A program made the translations under genes and the position numbers. 13,300 bases of DNA from the NCBI GenBank assembly GCA_017940955.1, contig JAGAXP010000284.1, positions 1 to 13,300 of the forward strand, written 5' to 3'. This document shows positions 1-5,842 of this stretch, piece after piece (position 1 is the first letter of the stretch; the number at the start of each line of letters is the position of its first letter). The stretch comes from Oribacterium sp. Its GTDB lineage: Bacteria; Bacillota_A; Clostridia; Lachnospirales; Lachnospiraceae. The notes beneath the pieces were generated by a model, which was not told the DNA's origin, ran no database searches, and was given only the letters and a program-made list of their open reading frames with translations.

Positions 1-23
1 TTGCAGAACAACCGGAGCGTTAA

Positions 24-304
24 GCCAAACAGCAAGTACGCCATGATGCGGCTCTTATATTTAGGAAGAAAAGCGAATTTCTCTATGAGCTGTGGAGCGT
101 CGTATATGTTGCTGAGAATGGGATTGGGGATCCTATGGCGATGATGCGTTCCTTAGTTAAAGTTACTTCCCCGAAGAGTGGGGGCTGATGAAGCTGGTGG
201 AATTCCAATGTGATCTGTACCCAGGATCACTGCAAAGTATTTTTTTAAAAGAAAAGGTTTGTCGGTCAATAAAAGCGCATTTGCGAAAGAAAATTCGAGT
301 TTAA
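24..304 (+). pseudogene. Possible decayed coding fragment at left edge
   Basis: The first bases hold a short in-frame tail ending in a stop at 21-23. After it, one frame stays open from 24 to a stop at 186-188, and another from 161 to a stop at 302-304. Joined by a single shift near 155-163 they read as one plausible helical protein, with segments such as EFLYELWSVVYVAENGIGDP and then YFPEEWGLMKLVEFQ. Neither part has a convincing start or ribosome binding site. This is compatible with the frameshifted remnant of a gene lying to the left. I do not recognise the product. It could equally be chance open sequence, so confidence is low. Confidence 0.25.
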
Positions 305-326
305 GGGGATAAGTGCGCCTTTATTG
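267..326. repeat. Imperfect inverted repeat upstream of first small gene
   Basis: CAATAAAAGCGCA (267-279) and TGCGCCTTTATTG (314-326) are complementary at 12 of 13 positions, with a 34-base spacer. No T tract follows, so it is not a typical terminator. It lies about 45 bases upstream of the start at 370 and could be an operator or the remains of one. A smaller TGGCT/AGCCA hairpin follows closely at about 326-338. Confidence 0.4.
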
Positions 327-369
327 GCTGATTAGCCATGAAATATTATAGCGAGAGGAGCATAAGCCT

Positions 370-642
370 ATGGCAAAACGAAAAGAAGTCGAGGAACTTG
401 TAAAGTGCGAGTTTCATGACACGGTATTCTATATCTCGAATGAGGTTCTTGCGGAAGTTCTTCTGCGGATGCCGTTTAAGGGCAGGATTTATTACAGATA
501 TAATGAGGCTGCCGATTTATATGGCATTAGTGAAAGCAAGATGAAGATACTTTCCAAAGAGGCAGAAGCTGTCAGAAAGCCGGATGGAGTTGCACTGGTC
601 AATATCCGTGTGATGGATCAGTTTATGGAGGACTGTCATTAA
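370..642 (+). CDS. Small excisionase-like DNA-binding protein (DUF6462-like), copy 1
   Basis: A 90-residue protein with GAGAGGAG at 353-360 as a well-placed ribosome binding site. The core, about residues 42-84, has the pattern RYNEAADLYGISESKMKIL followed by a basic stretch and a VNIRVMDQF tail. This matches the small winged-helix, excisionase-like proteins of Clostridia integrative elements; the DUF6462 label is from memory. The first 40 residues (KCEFHDTVFYISNEVLAEVLLRM) form an extension shared only with the next gene. By family the likely role is binding DNA near the recombination or control sites of the element, for instance as an excision factor with the integrase downstream. The gene is one base from its near-duplicate at 644. 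Function is inferred from family and position only. Confidence 0.75.
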   Translation: MAKRKEVEELVKCEFHDTVFYISNEVLAEVLLRMPFKGRIYYRYNEAADLYGISESKMKILSKEAEAVRKPDGVALVNIRVMDQFMEDCH

Positions 643-643
643 G

Positions 644-919
644 ATGGACTCGGTAAATATAGAAGTTGCGGATATGGTAAAGTGTGAATTCCATGGAAAC
701 ACCTTCTATATTACCAATAAGGTTTTATCGGAGGTGCTTCTTAGAATGCAGTTAAAAGGGCGGCATTTGTACAGATATGAAGAGGCTGCTCTTTTATATG
801 GTGTGAGTGAGAGTAAAGTGAGGATACTTGCGAAAAAGGCTCATGCCATCAGGAGGCAGGATGGTTCAGCTTATGTGGACAGTACCATACTGGATGAATT
901 CATAAGCAGAAAACTATAG
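644..919 (+). CDS. Small excisionase-like DNA-binding protein (DUF6462-like), copy 2
   Basis: This 91-residue tandem paralogue of the preceding gene matches it along nearly the whole length: KCEFHGNTFYITNKVLSEVLLRM, then RYEEAALLYGVSESKVRIL. It starts one base after the stop of copy 1 and has GGAGG at 627-631 inside the end of that gene, so the pair is almost certainly co-translated. The two have diverged substantially in sequence, which argues for an old duplication with separate roles rather than a recent copy error. As with copy 1, the likely job is site-specific DNA binding in excision or regulation of the element. No catalytic residues are expected or seen. Confidence 0.75.
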   Translation: MDSVNIEVADMVKCEFHGNTFYITNKVLSEVLLRMQLKGRHLYRYEEAALLYGVSESKVRILAKKAHAIRRQDGSAYVDSTILDEFISRKL

Positions 920-952
920 ATCGTGGAAGAGATTTTGCGTGGCAAAAAGTCC

Positions 953-981
953 TTGACATTGTGACGGACAGAAACTATAAT
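953..981 (+). promoter_or_regulatory. Perfect consensus sigma-A promoter for RHH-integrase unit
   Basis: TTGACA at 953-958 and TATAAT at 976-981 are separated by exactly 17 bases, which is full consensus. Transcription would begin near 988, leaving a leader of about 23 bases before the TTG start at 1011, with AAAGGAGGTG at 994-1003. Such a strong promoter upstream of an integrase is unusual and suggests it is normally repressed, perhaps by the ribbon-helix-helix protein it drives. Confidence 0.85.
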
Positions 982-1010
982 GGTACATAGCTGAAAGGAG
1001 GTGCGCTGAT

Positions 1011-1181
1011 TTGGCAAAGATGGGAAGGCCGAAGATCGAAAAGCCGAAAGCTAACAAGATTTCGATTCGATTCACGGACGAAGAGTATGAAGAGCTAAAG
1101 AAGCGTGCAGACCAAAGCGGACAGACCATAACAGAGATCATACGTCAGGGTGTCAAGATAGCTATCGGCGCTAAGGCGTAA
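1011..1181 (+). CDS. Ribbon-helix-helix (CopG/Arc-type) protein, TTG start
   Basis: A 56-residue protein easily missed because of its TTG start. AAAGGAGGTG (994-1003) sits about 9 bases before TTG 1011; the later ATG at 1020 would be too far away. The sequence is basic at the N terminus (GRPKIEKPKANK), followed by a beta strand KISIRFT, helix DEEYEELKKRADQSG and helix QTITEIIRQGVK, which is the ribbon-helix-helix layout. Members dimerise and bind operators or act as relaxosome accessory proteins. Here it lies between a perfect promoter and the integrase, so autoregulation of this unit is the simplest role. An accessory role in mobilisation (MobC-like) cannot be excluded. Confidence 0.75.
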   Translation: MAKMGRPKIEKPKANKISIRFTDEEYEELKKRADQSGQTITEIIRQGVKIAIGAKA

Positions 1182-1226
1182 TTTTGCAAAATGCTCTTTC
1201 CTATCTTCACAGGAAAGGAAAGAAGA

Positions 1227-2459
1227 ATGGCAAAAGCAAGAAAAGACTCCAAAGGGAGGGTATTGCATAAGGGCGAGAGTTACGAGAAGGACAGGAACCT
1301 TTACCGCTATACATTCACAGATCAGTTCGGGAACCGGAAGAGTATTTACTCCAAGGATTTGCACGAATTGAGGCAGCGTGAGAAGCGGATAGAGAAAGAC
1401 AAGCTGGATGGGCTTGATATATATGCCCAAGGACACGCAGATGTGAACTATGTTTTTGATCGTTACATCTCAACTAAGTCCGGCAACCTTCGTGGAACTA
1501 CGATGTCGAATTATGTATATACCTATGACCGCTATGTAAGGAACGGTTTCGGCAAGAAGAAAGTGGGGGATGTTAAGTTCTCCGATGTATTGCTCTTTTA
1601 CAATGCCTTGATTGGAAGAGGATTAAGCGTCAACACAGTGGATTCAGTTCACTCGGTGCTTCATCCCACATTCCAGCTCGCAGTCCGTGACGATATTATA
1701 AGAAACAATCCAACGGACGGAGTGATGGCAGAGCTTAAGAAAAAGCTCGGAAAGTCGGATATGCGTCACGCATTGACGATTGAGGAAGAGCAGGCGTTTC
1801 TTGATTTTATTGACGAGCCGGATTACATTAGGTGGAAGCCTCTGTTCGTGGTAATGTTTGGAACAGGGTGCAGAGTGGGAGAAATCATCGGTCTAAGGTG
1901 GAAGGATGTTGATTTCGATAAGAACGAGATCAGCGTAAACCACAGCGTTTCATACTATCCGAGGTCTGATAACTCCTTCAAGTGTGAGTTTGAAGTATCC
2001 GAGCCTAAGACGGAGGCAGGGATAAGAACTATTCCGATGCTGAATAAGGTGCAGGAGGCTTTGAAACTTGAGAAGGAGAACCAGAAGAAGTATGGCTATC
2101 ATAATGTAGTCGAGCTTGGCGGTATGAGCGGCTTTATCTTCTGCAACCGCTTTGGTAATCTGCACAACCCTGCGGGCATCAACAGGCAGATCAAGAGGAT
2201 TGTTGATGATTATAACTGCAAGGAAGAAGTGAAAGCGGCGAAGGAGAACAGAGAGCCTTTGATCATTCCTCGCTTTAGCTGCCACATTACGAGACACACA
2301 TTTTGTACGAGGCTTTGCGAGAACGAAACCAATGTTAAGGTAATTCAGTCCGTTATGGGGCATAAGGACATCCAGACAACTCTGGATATATATGCCGAAG
2401 TATCGGAGCAGAAGAAGCAGGATGTATTTAAGAAGTTAAACGATAACGATGTGATTTAG
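1227..2459 (+). CDS. int: Tn916-type tyrosine recombinase / integrase
   Basis: A 410-residue tyrosine recombinase that would integrate and excise the element. ATG 1227 is chosen because AGGAAAGGA (1211-1219) precedes it; an upstream in-frame ATG at 1191 adds 12 residues without a good site. From ATG 1227, the N-terminal arm-binding domain (KDSKGRVLHKGES, aromatic YRYTFTDQFGN) covers about residues 1-60. A core-binding SAM-like domain covers about 75-170 and the catalytic domain about 180-405. Catalytic residues are all visible: R216 in GCRVGEIIGLRW, K261 in EPKTEAG, H353 and R356 in HITRHTF, H379 in GHKDIQTTL, and nucleophile Y389 in LDIYAEV. It appears intact. The repeat-rich gap just downstream is a natural place for its arm or core sites. 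Confidence 0.95.
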   Translation: MAKARKDSKGRVLHKGESYEKDRNLYRYTFTDQFGNRKSIYSKDLHELRQREKRIEKDKLDGLDIYAQGHADVNYVFDRYISTKSGNLRGTTMSNYVYTYDRYVRNGFGKKKVGDVKFSDVLLFYNALIGRGLSVNTVDSVHSVLHPTFQLAVRDDIIRNNPTDGVMAELKKKLGKSDMRHALTIEEEQAFLDFIDEPDYIRWKPLFVVMFGTGCRVGEIIGLRWKDVDFDKNEISVNHSVSYYPRSDNSFKCEFEVSEPKTEAGIRTIPMLNKVQEALKLEKENQKKYGYHNVVELGGMSGFIFCNRFGNLHNPAGINRQIKRIVDDYNCKEEVKAAKENREPLIIPRFSCHITRHTFCTRLCENETNVKVIQSVMGHKDIQTTLDIYAEVSEQKKQDVFKKLNDNDVI

Positions 2460-2528
2460 GAAGAGTCCTTGATGGATGATTCCGGTACAGAGGTATCGTA
2501 AACCATAGCTCAAGAGAAATCTGCCGAT

Positions 2529-2556
2529 TAACACATCAGTAACACATTTTGGTGTT
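2529..2556 (+). repeat. TAACACAT direct repeat plus small hairpin downstream of integrase
   Basis: TAACACAT occurs at 2529-2536 and again at 2540-2547, 11 bases apart, about one helical turn. The second copy also forms the left arm of a short inverted repeat, AACAC/GTGTT. Direct repeats next to an integrase gene are often arm-type binding sites of tyrosine recombinases. That reading is inference here. Confidence 0.5.
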
Positions 2557-2564
2557 CAGATTAA

Positions 2565-2829
2565 GACGGATTTACACGAAATCGGCAAAAGGGATTTGAG
2601 AAAATGTCGGATTTAAGCGGGTTTACCCGACATTACAGTTTTGAAAAAGAAATCCCGACGTTAAAATCCGTCCCTAATAGGGATTAATCCGACAGAAAGT
2701 CAGTGAAATCCGACCTTCCGAGCGGTTTTCGGGAAAGAAATGAAAGTACAACGAACCTGATGCCGAAGGACGGATTTGGCTGGACTGATATGTAATAATC
2801 CGAAAAAACTAAATGAGTTAGGACGGATT
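2565..2829. repeat. Cluster of eight G(A/T)CGGATT-like boxes (iteron-like)
   Basis: The forward boxes are GACGGATTT (2565-2573), GTCGGATTT (2606-2614), GACGGATTT (2769-2777) and GACGGATT (2822-2829). The reverse boxes are AAATCCGTC (2664-2672), TAATCCGAC (2685-2693), AAATCCGAC (2706-2714) and AATCCGA (2797-2803). The first three reverse boxes are spaced exactly 21 bp apart, so they lie on one face of the helix. No gene is evident in 2460-2995. The arrangement suggests binding sites for one protein: the integrase arm domain, ParB or the excisionase-like proteins, or iterons of a replication origin. The sequence alone does not decide between these. Confidence 0.6.
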
Positions 2830-2857
2830 GTCAAAGGTAAAAATGAATAGATAAAAC
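2828..2857 (+). promoter_or_regulatory. Possible promoter of the excisionase-like/parAB operon
   Basis: TTGTCA (2828-2833) and TAAAAC (2852-2857) are separated by 18 bases, an acceptable but not strong sigma-A promoter. It overlaps the last CGGATT box, so whatever binds the boxes could control it. Transcripts from here would cross a CTGAGG/CCTCAG hairpin (2859-2875) and the T-tailed hairpin that follows. Confidence 0.3.
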
Positions 2858-2888
2858 ACTGAGGAGCAGCCTCAGGAATGTGCAATAT

Positions 2889-2934
2889 AGGCACTTCGTT
2901 ACTGATAGAAATATCGGTGACGAGGTGCCTTTTT
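2889..2934 (+). terminator. Strong rho-independent-type hairpin (terminator or attenuator)
   Basis: The arms AGGCACTTCGTTAC (2889-2902) and GTGACGAGGTGCCT (2917-2930) pair almost fully. The stem continues inward through TGAT/ATCG to a small loop, and a run of T follows to 2934. It could end integrase transcription. Because it lies upstream of the gene at 2996, it could also attenuate the parAB operon if the promoter at 2828-2857 is real. Confidence 0.8.
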
Positions 2935-2995
2935 CATTCCTGCCAAACCTGTGCAAAGCAACTGACAATCATTGACAATCCAAGGAGGAAAAAAG

Positions 2996-3250
2996 ATGGC
3001 AAAGAAAAGCATTAACTATGATCTCCCTGATCTGGACAGATTCCTGGAAGGACGGGGAAGGAAATTCGTAACGTACCAGGAAGGATCCGATCTGTACGGC
3101 ATTCCCTATTATTCATTTGTGAGACTGGCTAAGGAAGCCGGGGCGAATATCACGCTCCGAAAAAATGCGATCGTCGATGTGGATATCGTCGAGGCGTATC
3201 TTGCGGAGCATCCGGACACAGCAGACAGAGTCAACAGCGTAAGGAGGTAA
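2996..3250 (+). CDS. Small excisionase-like DNA-binding protein (DUF6462-like), copy 3
   Basis: This 84-residue protein starts at ATG 2996, 7 bases after a near-perfect AAGGAGG at 2982-2988; an upstream in-frame TTG is not needed. The pattern is RKFVTYQEGSDLYGIPYYSF, then LAKEAGANITLRKNAIVDVD and a helical tail. This aligns with the copies at 370 and 644 but lacks their N-terminal extension, and resembles DUF6462-type proteins. It opens the operon with ParA and ParB. Directly upstream, TGACAATC occurs twice 10 bases apart (2963-2970 and 2973-2980), which could be an operator. The role is most likely transcriptional control of this operon or help in excision; that is inferred. Confidence 0.75.
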   Translation: MAKKSINYDLPDLDRFLEGRGRKFVTYQEGSDLYGIPYYSFVRLAKEAGANITLRKNAIVDVDIVEAYLAEHPDTADRVNSVRR

Positions 3251-3257
3251 TGGGGTT

Positions 3258-3488
3258 ATGGCATATAAAAGAGAAGATCTGAATGTAGAGGCACTGGAAA
3301 GATTGATGAAGGGCGCGGGCAAGAAGTTTGTGAGCCTGGAAGAAGGCGCGGCGCTGATGTCTCTCGGAAGGAATAATTTTCGGGAGATCGCAAAGGACGC
3401 AAAGGCGATCTATAAGATCAAGAGGCGTGTGCTCATCAATATGGATAAGATCTACGAGTTCATGGAAGCGTTCGTAGAGGAAGACTAA
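3258..3488 (+). CDS. Small excisionase-like DNA-binding protein (DUF6462-like), copy 4
   Basis: A 76-residue protein with AAGGAGG at 3241-3247, overlapping the end of the preceding gene. The core KKFVSLEEGAALMSLGRNNF, then IAKDAKAIYKIKRRVLINMD and the tail YEFMEAF, is the canonical form of this small family. Copies 3 and 4 form a second tandem pair, now ahead of parA, mirroring the pair ahead of the integrase. Only 13 bases separate it from parA, so the two are co-transcribed. The predicted role is winged-helix DNA binding. Being closest to the family norm in length, it is the best reference copy of the four. Confidence 0.8.
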   Translation: MAYKREDLNVEALERLMKGAGKKFVSLEEGAALMSLGRNNFREIAKDAKAIYKIKRRVLINMDKIYEFMEAFVEED

Positions 3489-3501
3489 GGAGGGAGAGAT
3501 C

Positions 3502-4278
3502 ATGGGAAAAATCATAGCAGTAGCAAATCAGAAGGGTGGAGTCGGCAAGACCACCGTAAGCGTAAATCTTGGCGTAGGCCTTGCAAGAGAAGGACAGAAG
3601 GTTATTTTGGTGGATGCGGATCCGCAGGGCAGTATGACCGCGAGTCTCGGTTTTGTGGAGCCGGATGATATCGGAAGGACGCTGGCAACCGTGATGGAAG
3701 AGCTGATGGATGATGCTCAGATAGATCCTTTTGAAGGAATACTCCATCATAAGGAAGGCGTGGATCTGGTACCGGCGAATATAGAGCTGGCAGGACTGGA
3801 TGTGGCTCTTGTAAATGCGATCAGCAGAGAAACGGTAATGAAGAGTTATCTGGATGAGCTTCGGGATTCCTATGACTGGATCATCATCGACTGTATGCCT
3901 TCGCTGGGGATGCTGACCATAAATGCTCTGGCTGCGGCGGATGAAGTGATCATTCCCTGCAGCGCGGCGTACCTGCCGGTGAAGGGCTTGGAGCAGCTGA
4001 TCTCCACGATCGGCAAGGTAAAGCGGAGACTGAACAGAGAGCTTACGGTCCGGGGGATCCTGATGACGATGGTGGACTTCAGGACAAATTATGCGAAGGA
4101 TGTGGCGGAAACGATCCGTGACGGATACGGTTCAAATGTGGGCGTGTTTGATACCGTCATTCCTCATTCTGTGAGGGCTTCGGAGCCCAGTGCAGAGGGA
4201 GTGAGCATTTATAAGCACTGCCCGAACGGCAAGGCGGCAGAGGCGTTTACAGAGCTTACGAAGGAGGTGCTTGGCTGA
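3502..4278 (+). CDS. parA: ParA-family partition ATPase
   Basis: A 258-residue cytoplasmic ATPase of the ParA/Soj family that, with ParB, positions or stabilises DNA. The deviant Walker A motif KGGVGKTT is at residues 11-18 with the signature lysine K11. LVDADPQGS follows at about 36-44, and the Walker B-like DWIIIDCMPS at 125-134. The length is typical of small chromosomal or element ParAs without an N-terminal helix-turn-helix. GGAGGGAG just upstream gives a good start. The stop overlaps the parB start by one base (TGATG), so the two are translationally coupled. In an integrative element the pair would stabilise the excised circle or act in its replication and transfer; that context role is inferred. 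Confidence 0.95.
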   Translation: MGKIIAVANQKGGVGKTTVSVNLGVGLAREGQKVILVDADPQGSMTASLGFVEPDDIGRTLATVMEELMDDAQIDPFEGILHHKEGVDLVPANIELAGLDVALVNAISRETVMKSYLDELRDSYDWIIIDCMPSLGMLTINALAAADEVIIPCSAAYLPVKGLEQLISTIGKVKRRLNRELTVRGILMTMVDFRTNYAKDVAETIRDGYGSNVGVFDTVIPHSVRASEPSAEGVSIYKHCPNGKAAEAFTELTKEVLG

Positions 4279-5246
4279 TGGCAGAGAAGAAAAGACCAGG
4301 AAAGAAAATACCTATCGCAAGCGTGGATGAGATCCTCGGAGTAGTGGGAGAAGAGACGGCGCTGGAGCTTCCTATCGCAGAAATCACGCCGTTCAAGGAT
4401 CATCCCTTCAAGGTTATTGATGACGATAAGATGAATGAGTTGGTAAACAGTATCAAGCTCAATGGCGTTCTGACACCTGTGATCGTGAGGCCTGCGGGCA
4501 AGGGCTACGAAATGATCTCCGGACACAGAAGGATGCATGCGGCAGAACGGGCGGGGCTAACATCGGTTCCTGCGATCATCCGGGAAATGGATGATGATAC
4601 CGCAACGGTGGTCATGGTCGAGGCGAATGCCCAGAGGGAAGAGGTGCTTCCGAGTGAGAAGGCGTTTTCCTACAAGATGAAATATGATGCGCTGAAAAGC
4701 CAGGGCAGCAGGACAGATTTAACTTCGTACCAAGTCGGTACGAAGTTACGAGCAGACGAAGAATTGGCCAGAATGGTGGGCGAAAGCAAGAATCAGGTCT
4801 ACCGTTTTATCCGACTAACAGATCTGATCACTCCGCTTTTGGATCTTGTGGATGCGAAGAAGATGCCGCTGGCTACGGCGGTAGAGGTTTCCTATCTCGA
4901 TAAGCAGACACAGGAATATCTGGCAGAGTTCATTGGTGAAAACGGTATGGTGAAATCCTATCAGATCGCCGCTGTGAGGAAGTACCTTGATGAATATAAG
5001 AGCATAGGCAAGGCAAAGTTGGCGGATGTGCTGATGGATGGTTTCAATGCAAAGACAATGCCGAAATCCATCACAATACCGGAGCCGAAGCTGAAGAAGT
5101 ATTTTTCATCCAATTACACCATCAAGGATATGGAAAAGATCATTTACAGACTGTTGGATGACTGGAAGGCAAAGTCGGATGCGCTGATGCAAAAACGCGC
5201 AGAGGAGGCACAGGAAGAAGGAGGGCACGCTGATGAAGAGGTTTAA
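4278..5246 (+). CDS. parB: ParB/Spo0J-family partition protein
   Basis: A 322-residue ParB-type protein, the DNA-binding and CTP-binding partner of ParA. The ParB N-terminal domain lies at about residues 30-122, with VIVRPAGKGYEMISGHRR (GHRR at 82-85) and EANAQREE at 115-122 as the nucleotide-binding motifs. A helix-turn-helix follows at about 155-180 (KLRADEELARMVGESKNQV). The C terminus is highly charged. The start overlaps the parA stop. The coding sequence contains a perfect inverted repeat at 4720-4748, covering residues about 148-157 directly before the helix-turn-helix. The end overlaps the SymE-like gene by 14 bases. It belongs to the type common in Clostridia integrative elements rather than chromosomal Spo0J. 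Confidence 0.93.
   Translation: MAEKKRPGKKIPIASVDEILGVVGEETALELPIAEITPFKDHPFKVIDDDKMNELVNSIKLNGVLTPVIVRPAGKGYEMISGHRRMHAAERAGLTSVPAIIREMDDDTATVVMVEANAQREEVLPSEKAFSYKMKYDALKSQGSRTDLTSYQVGTKLRADEELARMVGESKNQVYRFIRLTDLITPLLDLVDAKKMPLATAVEVSYLDKQTQEYLAEFIGENGMVKSYQIAAVRKYLDEYKSIGKAKLADVLMDGFNAKTMPKSITIPEPKLKKYFSSNYTIKDMEKIIYRLLDDWKAKSDALMQKRAEEAQEEGGHADEEV
4720..4748. repeat. Perfect 12-bp inverted repeat inside parB, loxP-arm-like
   Basis: TAACTTCGTACC (4720-4731) and GGTACGAAGTTA (4737-4748) are perfectly complementary around a 5-base centre, AAGTC. The outer ten bases TAACTTCGTA are identical to ten bases of each loxP arm, but the spacing between them is 9 rather than 12 bases. It may be a protein-binding site embedded in codons (parS-like or a recombination site), an mRNA hairpin within parB, or coincidence. 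Confidence 0.75.
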
Positions 5247-5505
5247 GGAAATCCGGAATATGAAGGTTTACGAGCAGTCTGGCTATCGTTACAAGCCAAC
5301 ACCGGTGATTGTGCTGAAGGGTGCCTGGCTTCGGGAGCTTGGATTTGATGAGGGCACTCCGATCACGGTGAAGTGTGAAGGCGGTCGGCTCACGATCACC
5401 AGGGCGGATGAGATTATCACTCCGTTCTCCGAGGTTGAAGGTCAGGGGGTGATGTGCGTTGCAGAATCCTCAGGTAGTTACGGAAGGGAGGCTGCCTATG
5501 TTTGA
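5233..5505 (+). CDS. SymE-like small AbrB-fold protein
   Basis: A 90-residue protein whose middle, about residues 20-60 (KPTPVIVLKGAWLRELGF, then GTPITVKCEGGRLTI), matches the SymE family. These have an AbrB-like swapped-hairpin fold, and the founding member is a type I toxin held in check by an antisense RNA. The start at 5233 overlaps the end of parB and has GGAGGGC just before it. The C-terminal 30 residues lie outside the recognisable domain. No antisense promoter was identified over the start, so toxin function is not shown. Many SymE-like genes in integrative elements are embedded in operons like this one and may instead bind nucleic acid as regulators. The next gene overlaps its end by 8 bases. 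Confidence 0.75.
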   Translation: MKRFKEIRNMKVYEQSGYRYKPTPVIVLKGAWLRELGFDEGTPITVKCEGGRLTITRADEIITPFSEVEGQGVMCVAESSGSYGREAAYV

Positions 5506-5767
5506 TATGGAAGAGCTGGAAACATTGGATACCACATACTTTTCTGTTCTCTATAAGGATCCGTTCGATATTACAATCCGCAGCAAAAACACAGGCCATT
5601 TTTGGACTTTGCACAGCCCGGATTGTCCAGAGAATAATGTAGTCGTGATCTTTCATTCTCATCATGCGGAGCCGTTTCATATGCATGGCCGTACCCGTAC
5701 TCTAAGGCAGGCTGTGAGAGGAATTAAACGGCATGATAAGTGGCAGATGAACGGTCGGAAGTGGTAA
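5498..5767 (+). CDS. Unrecognised 89-residue element protein, His-rich
   Basis: The start is set at ATG 5498 because GAAGGGAGG lies at 5483-5491; an in-frame TTG at 5459 is inside the previous gene and unlikely. The protein has a mixed beta N-terminal half (YFSVLYKDPFDITIRSKNTGHFW), a histidine-rich centre (IFHSHHAEPFHMHGR) and a basic helical end (LRQAVRGIKRHDKWQMNG). I recall similar hypothetical proteins next to ParB and SymE-like genes in Clostridia elements but know no assigned function. The histidines could bind metal, and the basic tail could bind nucleic acid; both are inference. It closes the operon, with a terminator starting 24 bases downstream. Confidence 0.7.
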   Translation: MFDMEELETLDTTYFSVLYKDPFDITIRSKNTGHFWTLHSPDCPENNVVVIFHSHHAEPFHMHGRTRTLRQAVRGIKRHDKWQMNGRKW

Positions 5768-5790
5768 TAATCGAATACAGAGCAAAAAGT

Positions 5791-5830
5791 GGAGCCGGGC
5801 TGGCATTATAGTCCGGCTCCATTAGTTTTT
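5791..5830. terminator. Bidirectional terminator between convergent genes
   Basis: GGAGCCGG (5791-5798) and CCGGCTCC (5813-5820) form a perfect 8-bp stem. On the plus strand ATTAGTTTTT follows. On the minus strand the stem is followed by ACTTTTTG, the complement of CAAAAAGT before it. The hairpin can therefore end both the parAB operon and the leftward sigma-like gene, which converge here. Confidence 0.9.
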
Positions 5831-5842
5831 CCGGCTGAGATA

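Noticed and set aside
1950..2363. Long minus-strand frame of 137 codons inside the integrase gene
   Set aside because: It is fully covered by an intact integrase with all catalytic residues; it is a shadow of the opposite strand.
2972..2995. TTGACA at 2972-2977 as a promoter -35 box
   Set aside because: It lies immediately before the ribosome binding site at 2982-2988, leaving no room for a -10 box and leader. It is more likely part of the TGACAATC direct repeat.
4720..4748. A functional loxP site
   Set aside because: The arms share ten bases with loxP, but the centre is the wrong length and no Cre-like recombinase gene is in the window beyond the Tn916-type integrase. It is kept as a finding, not as a lox site.
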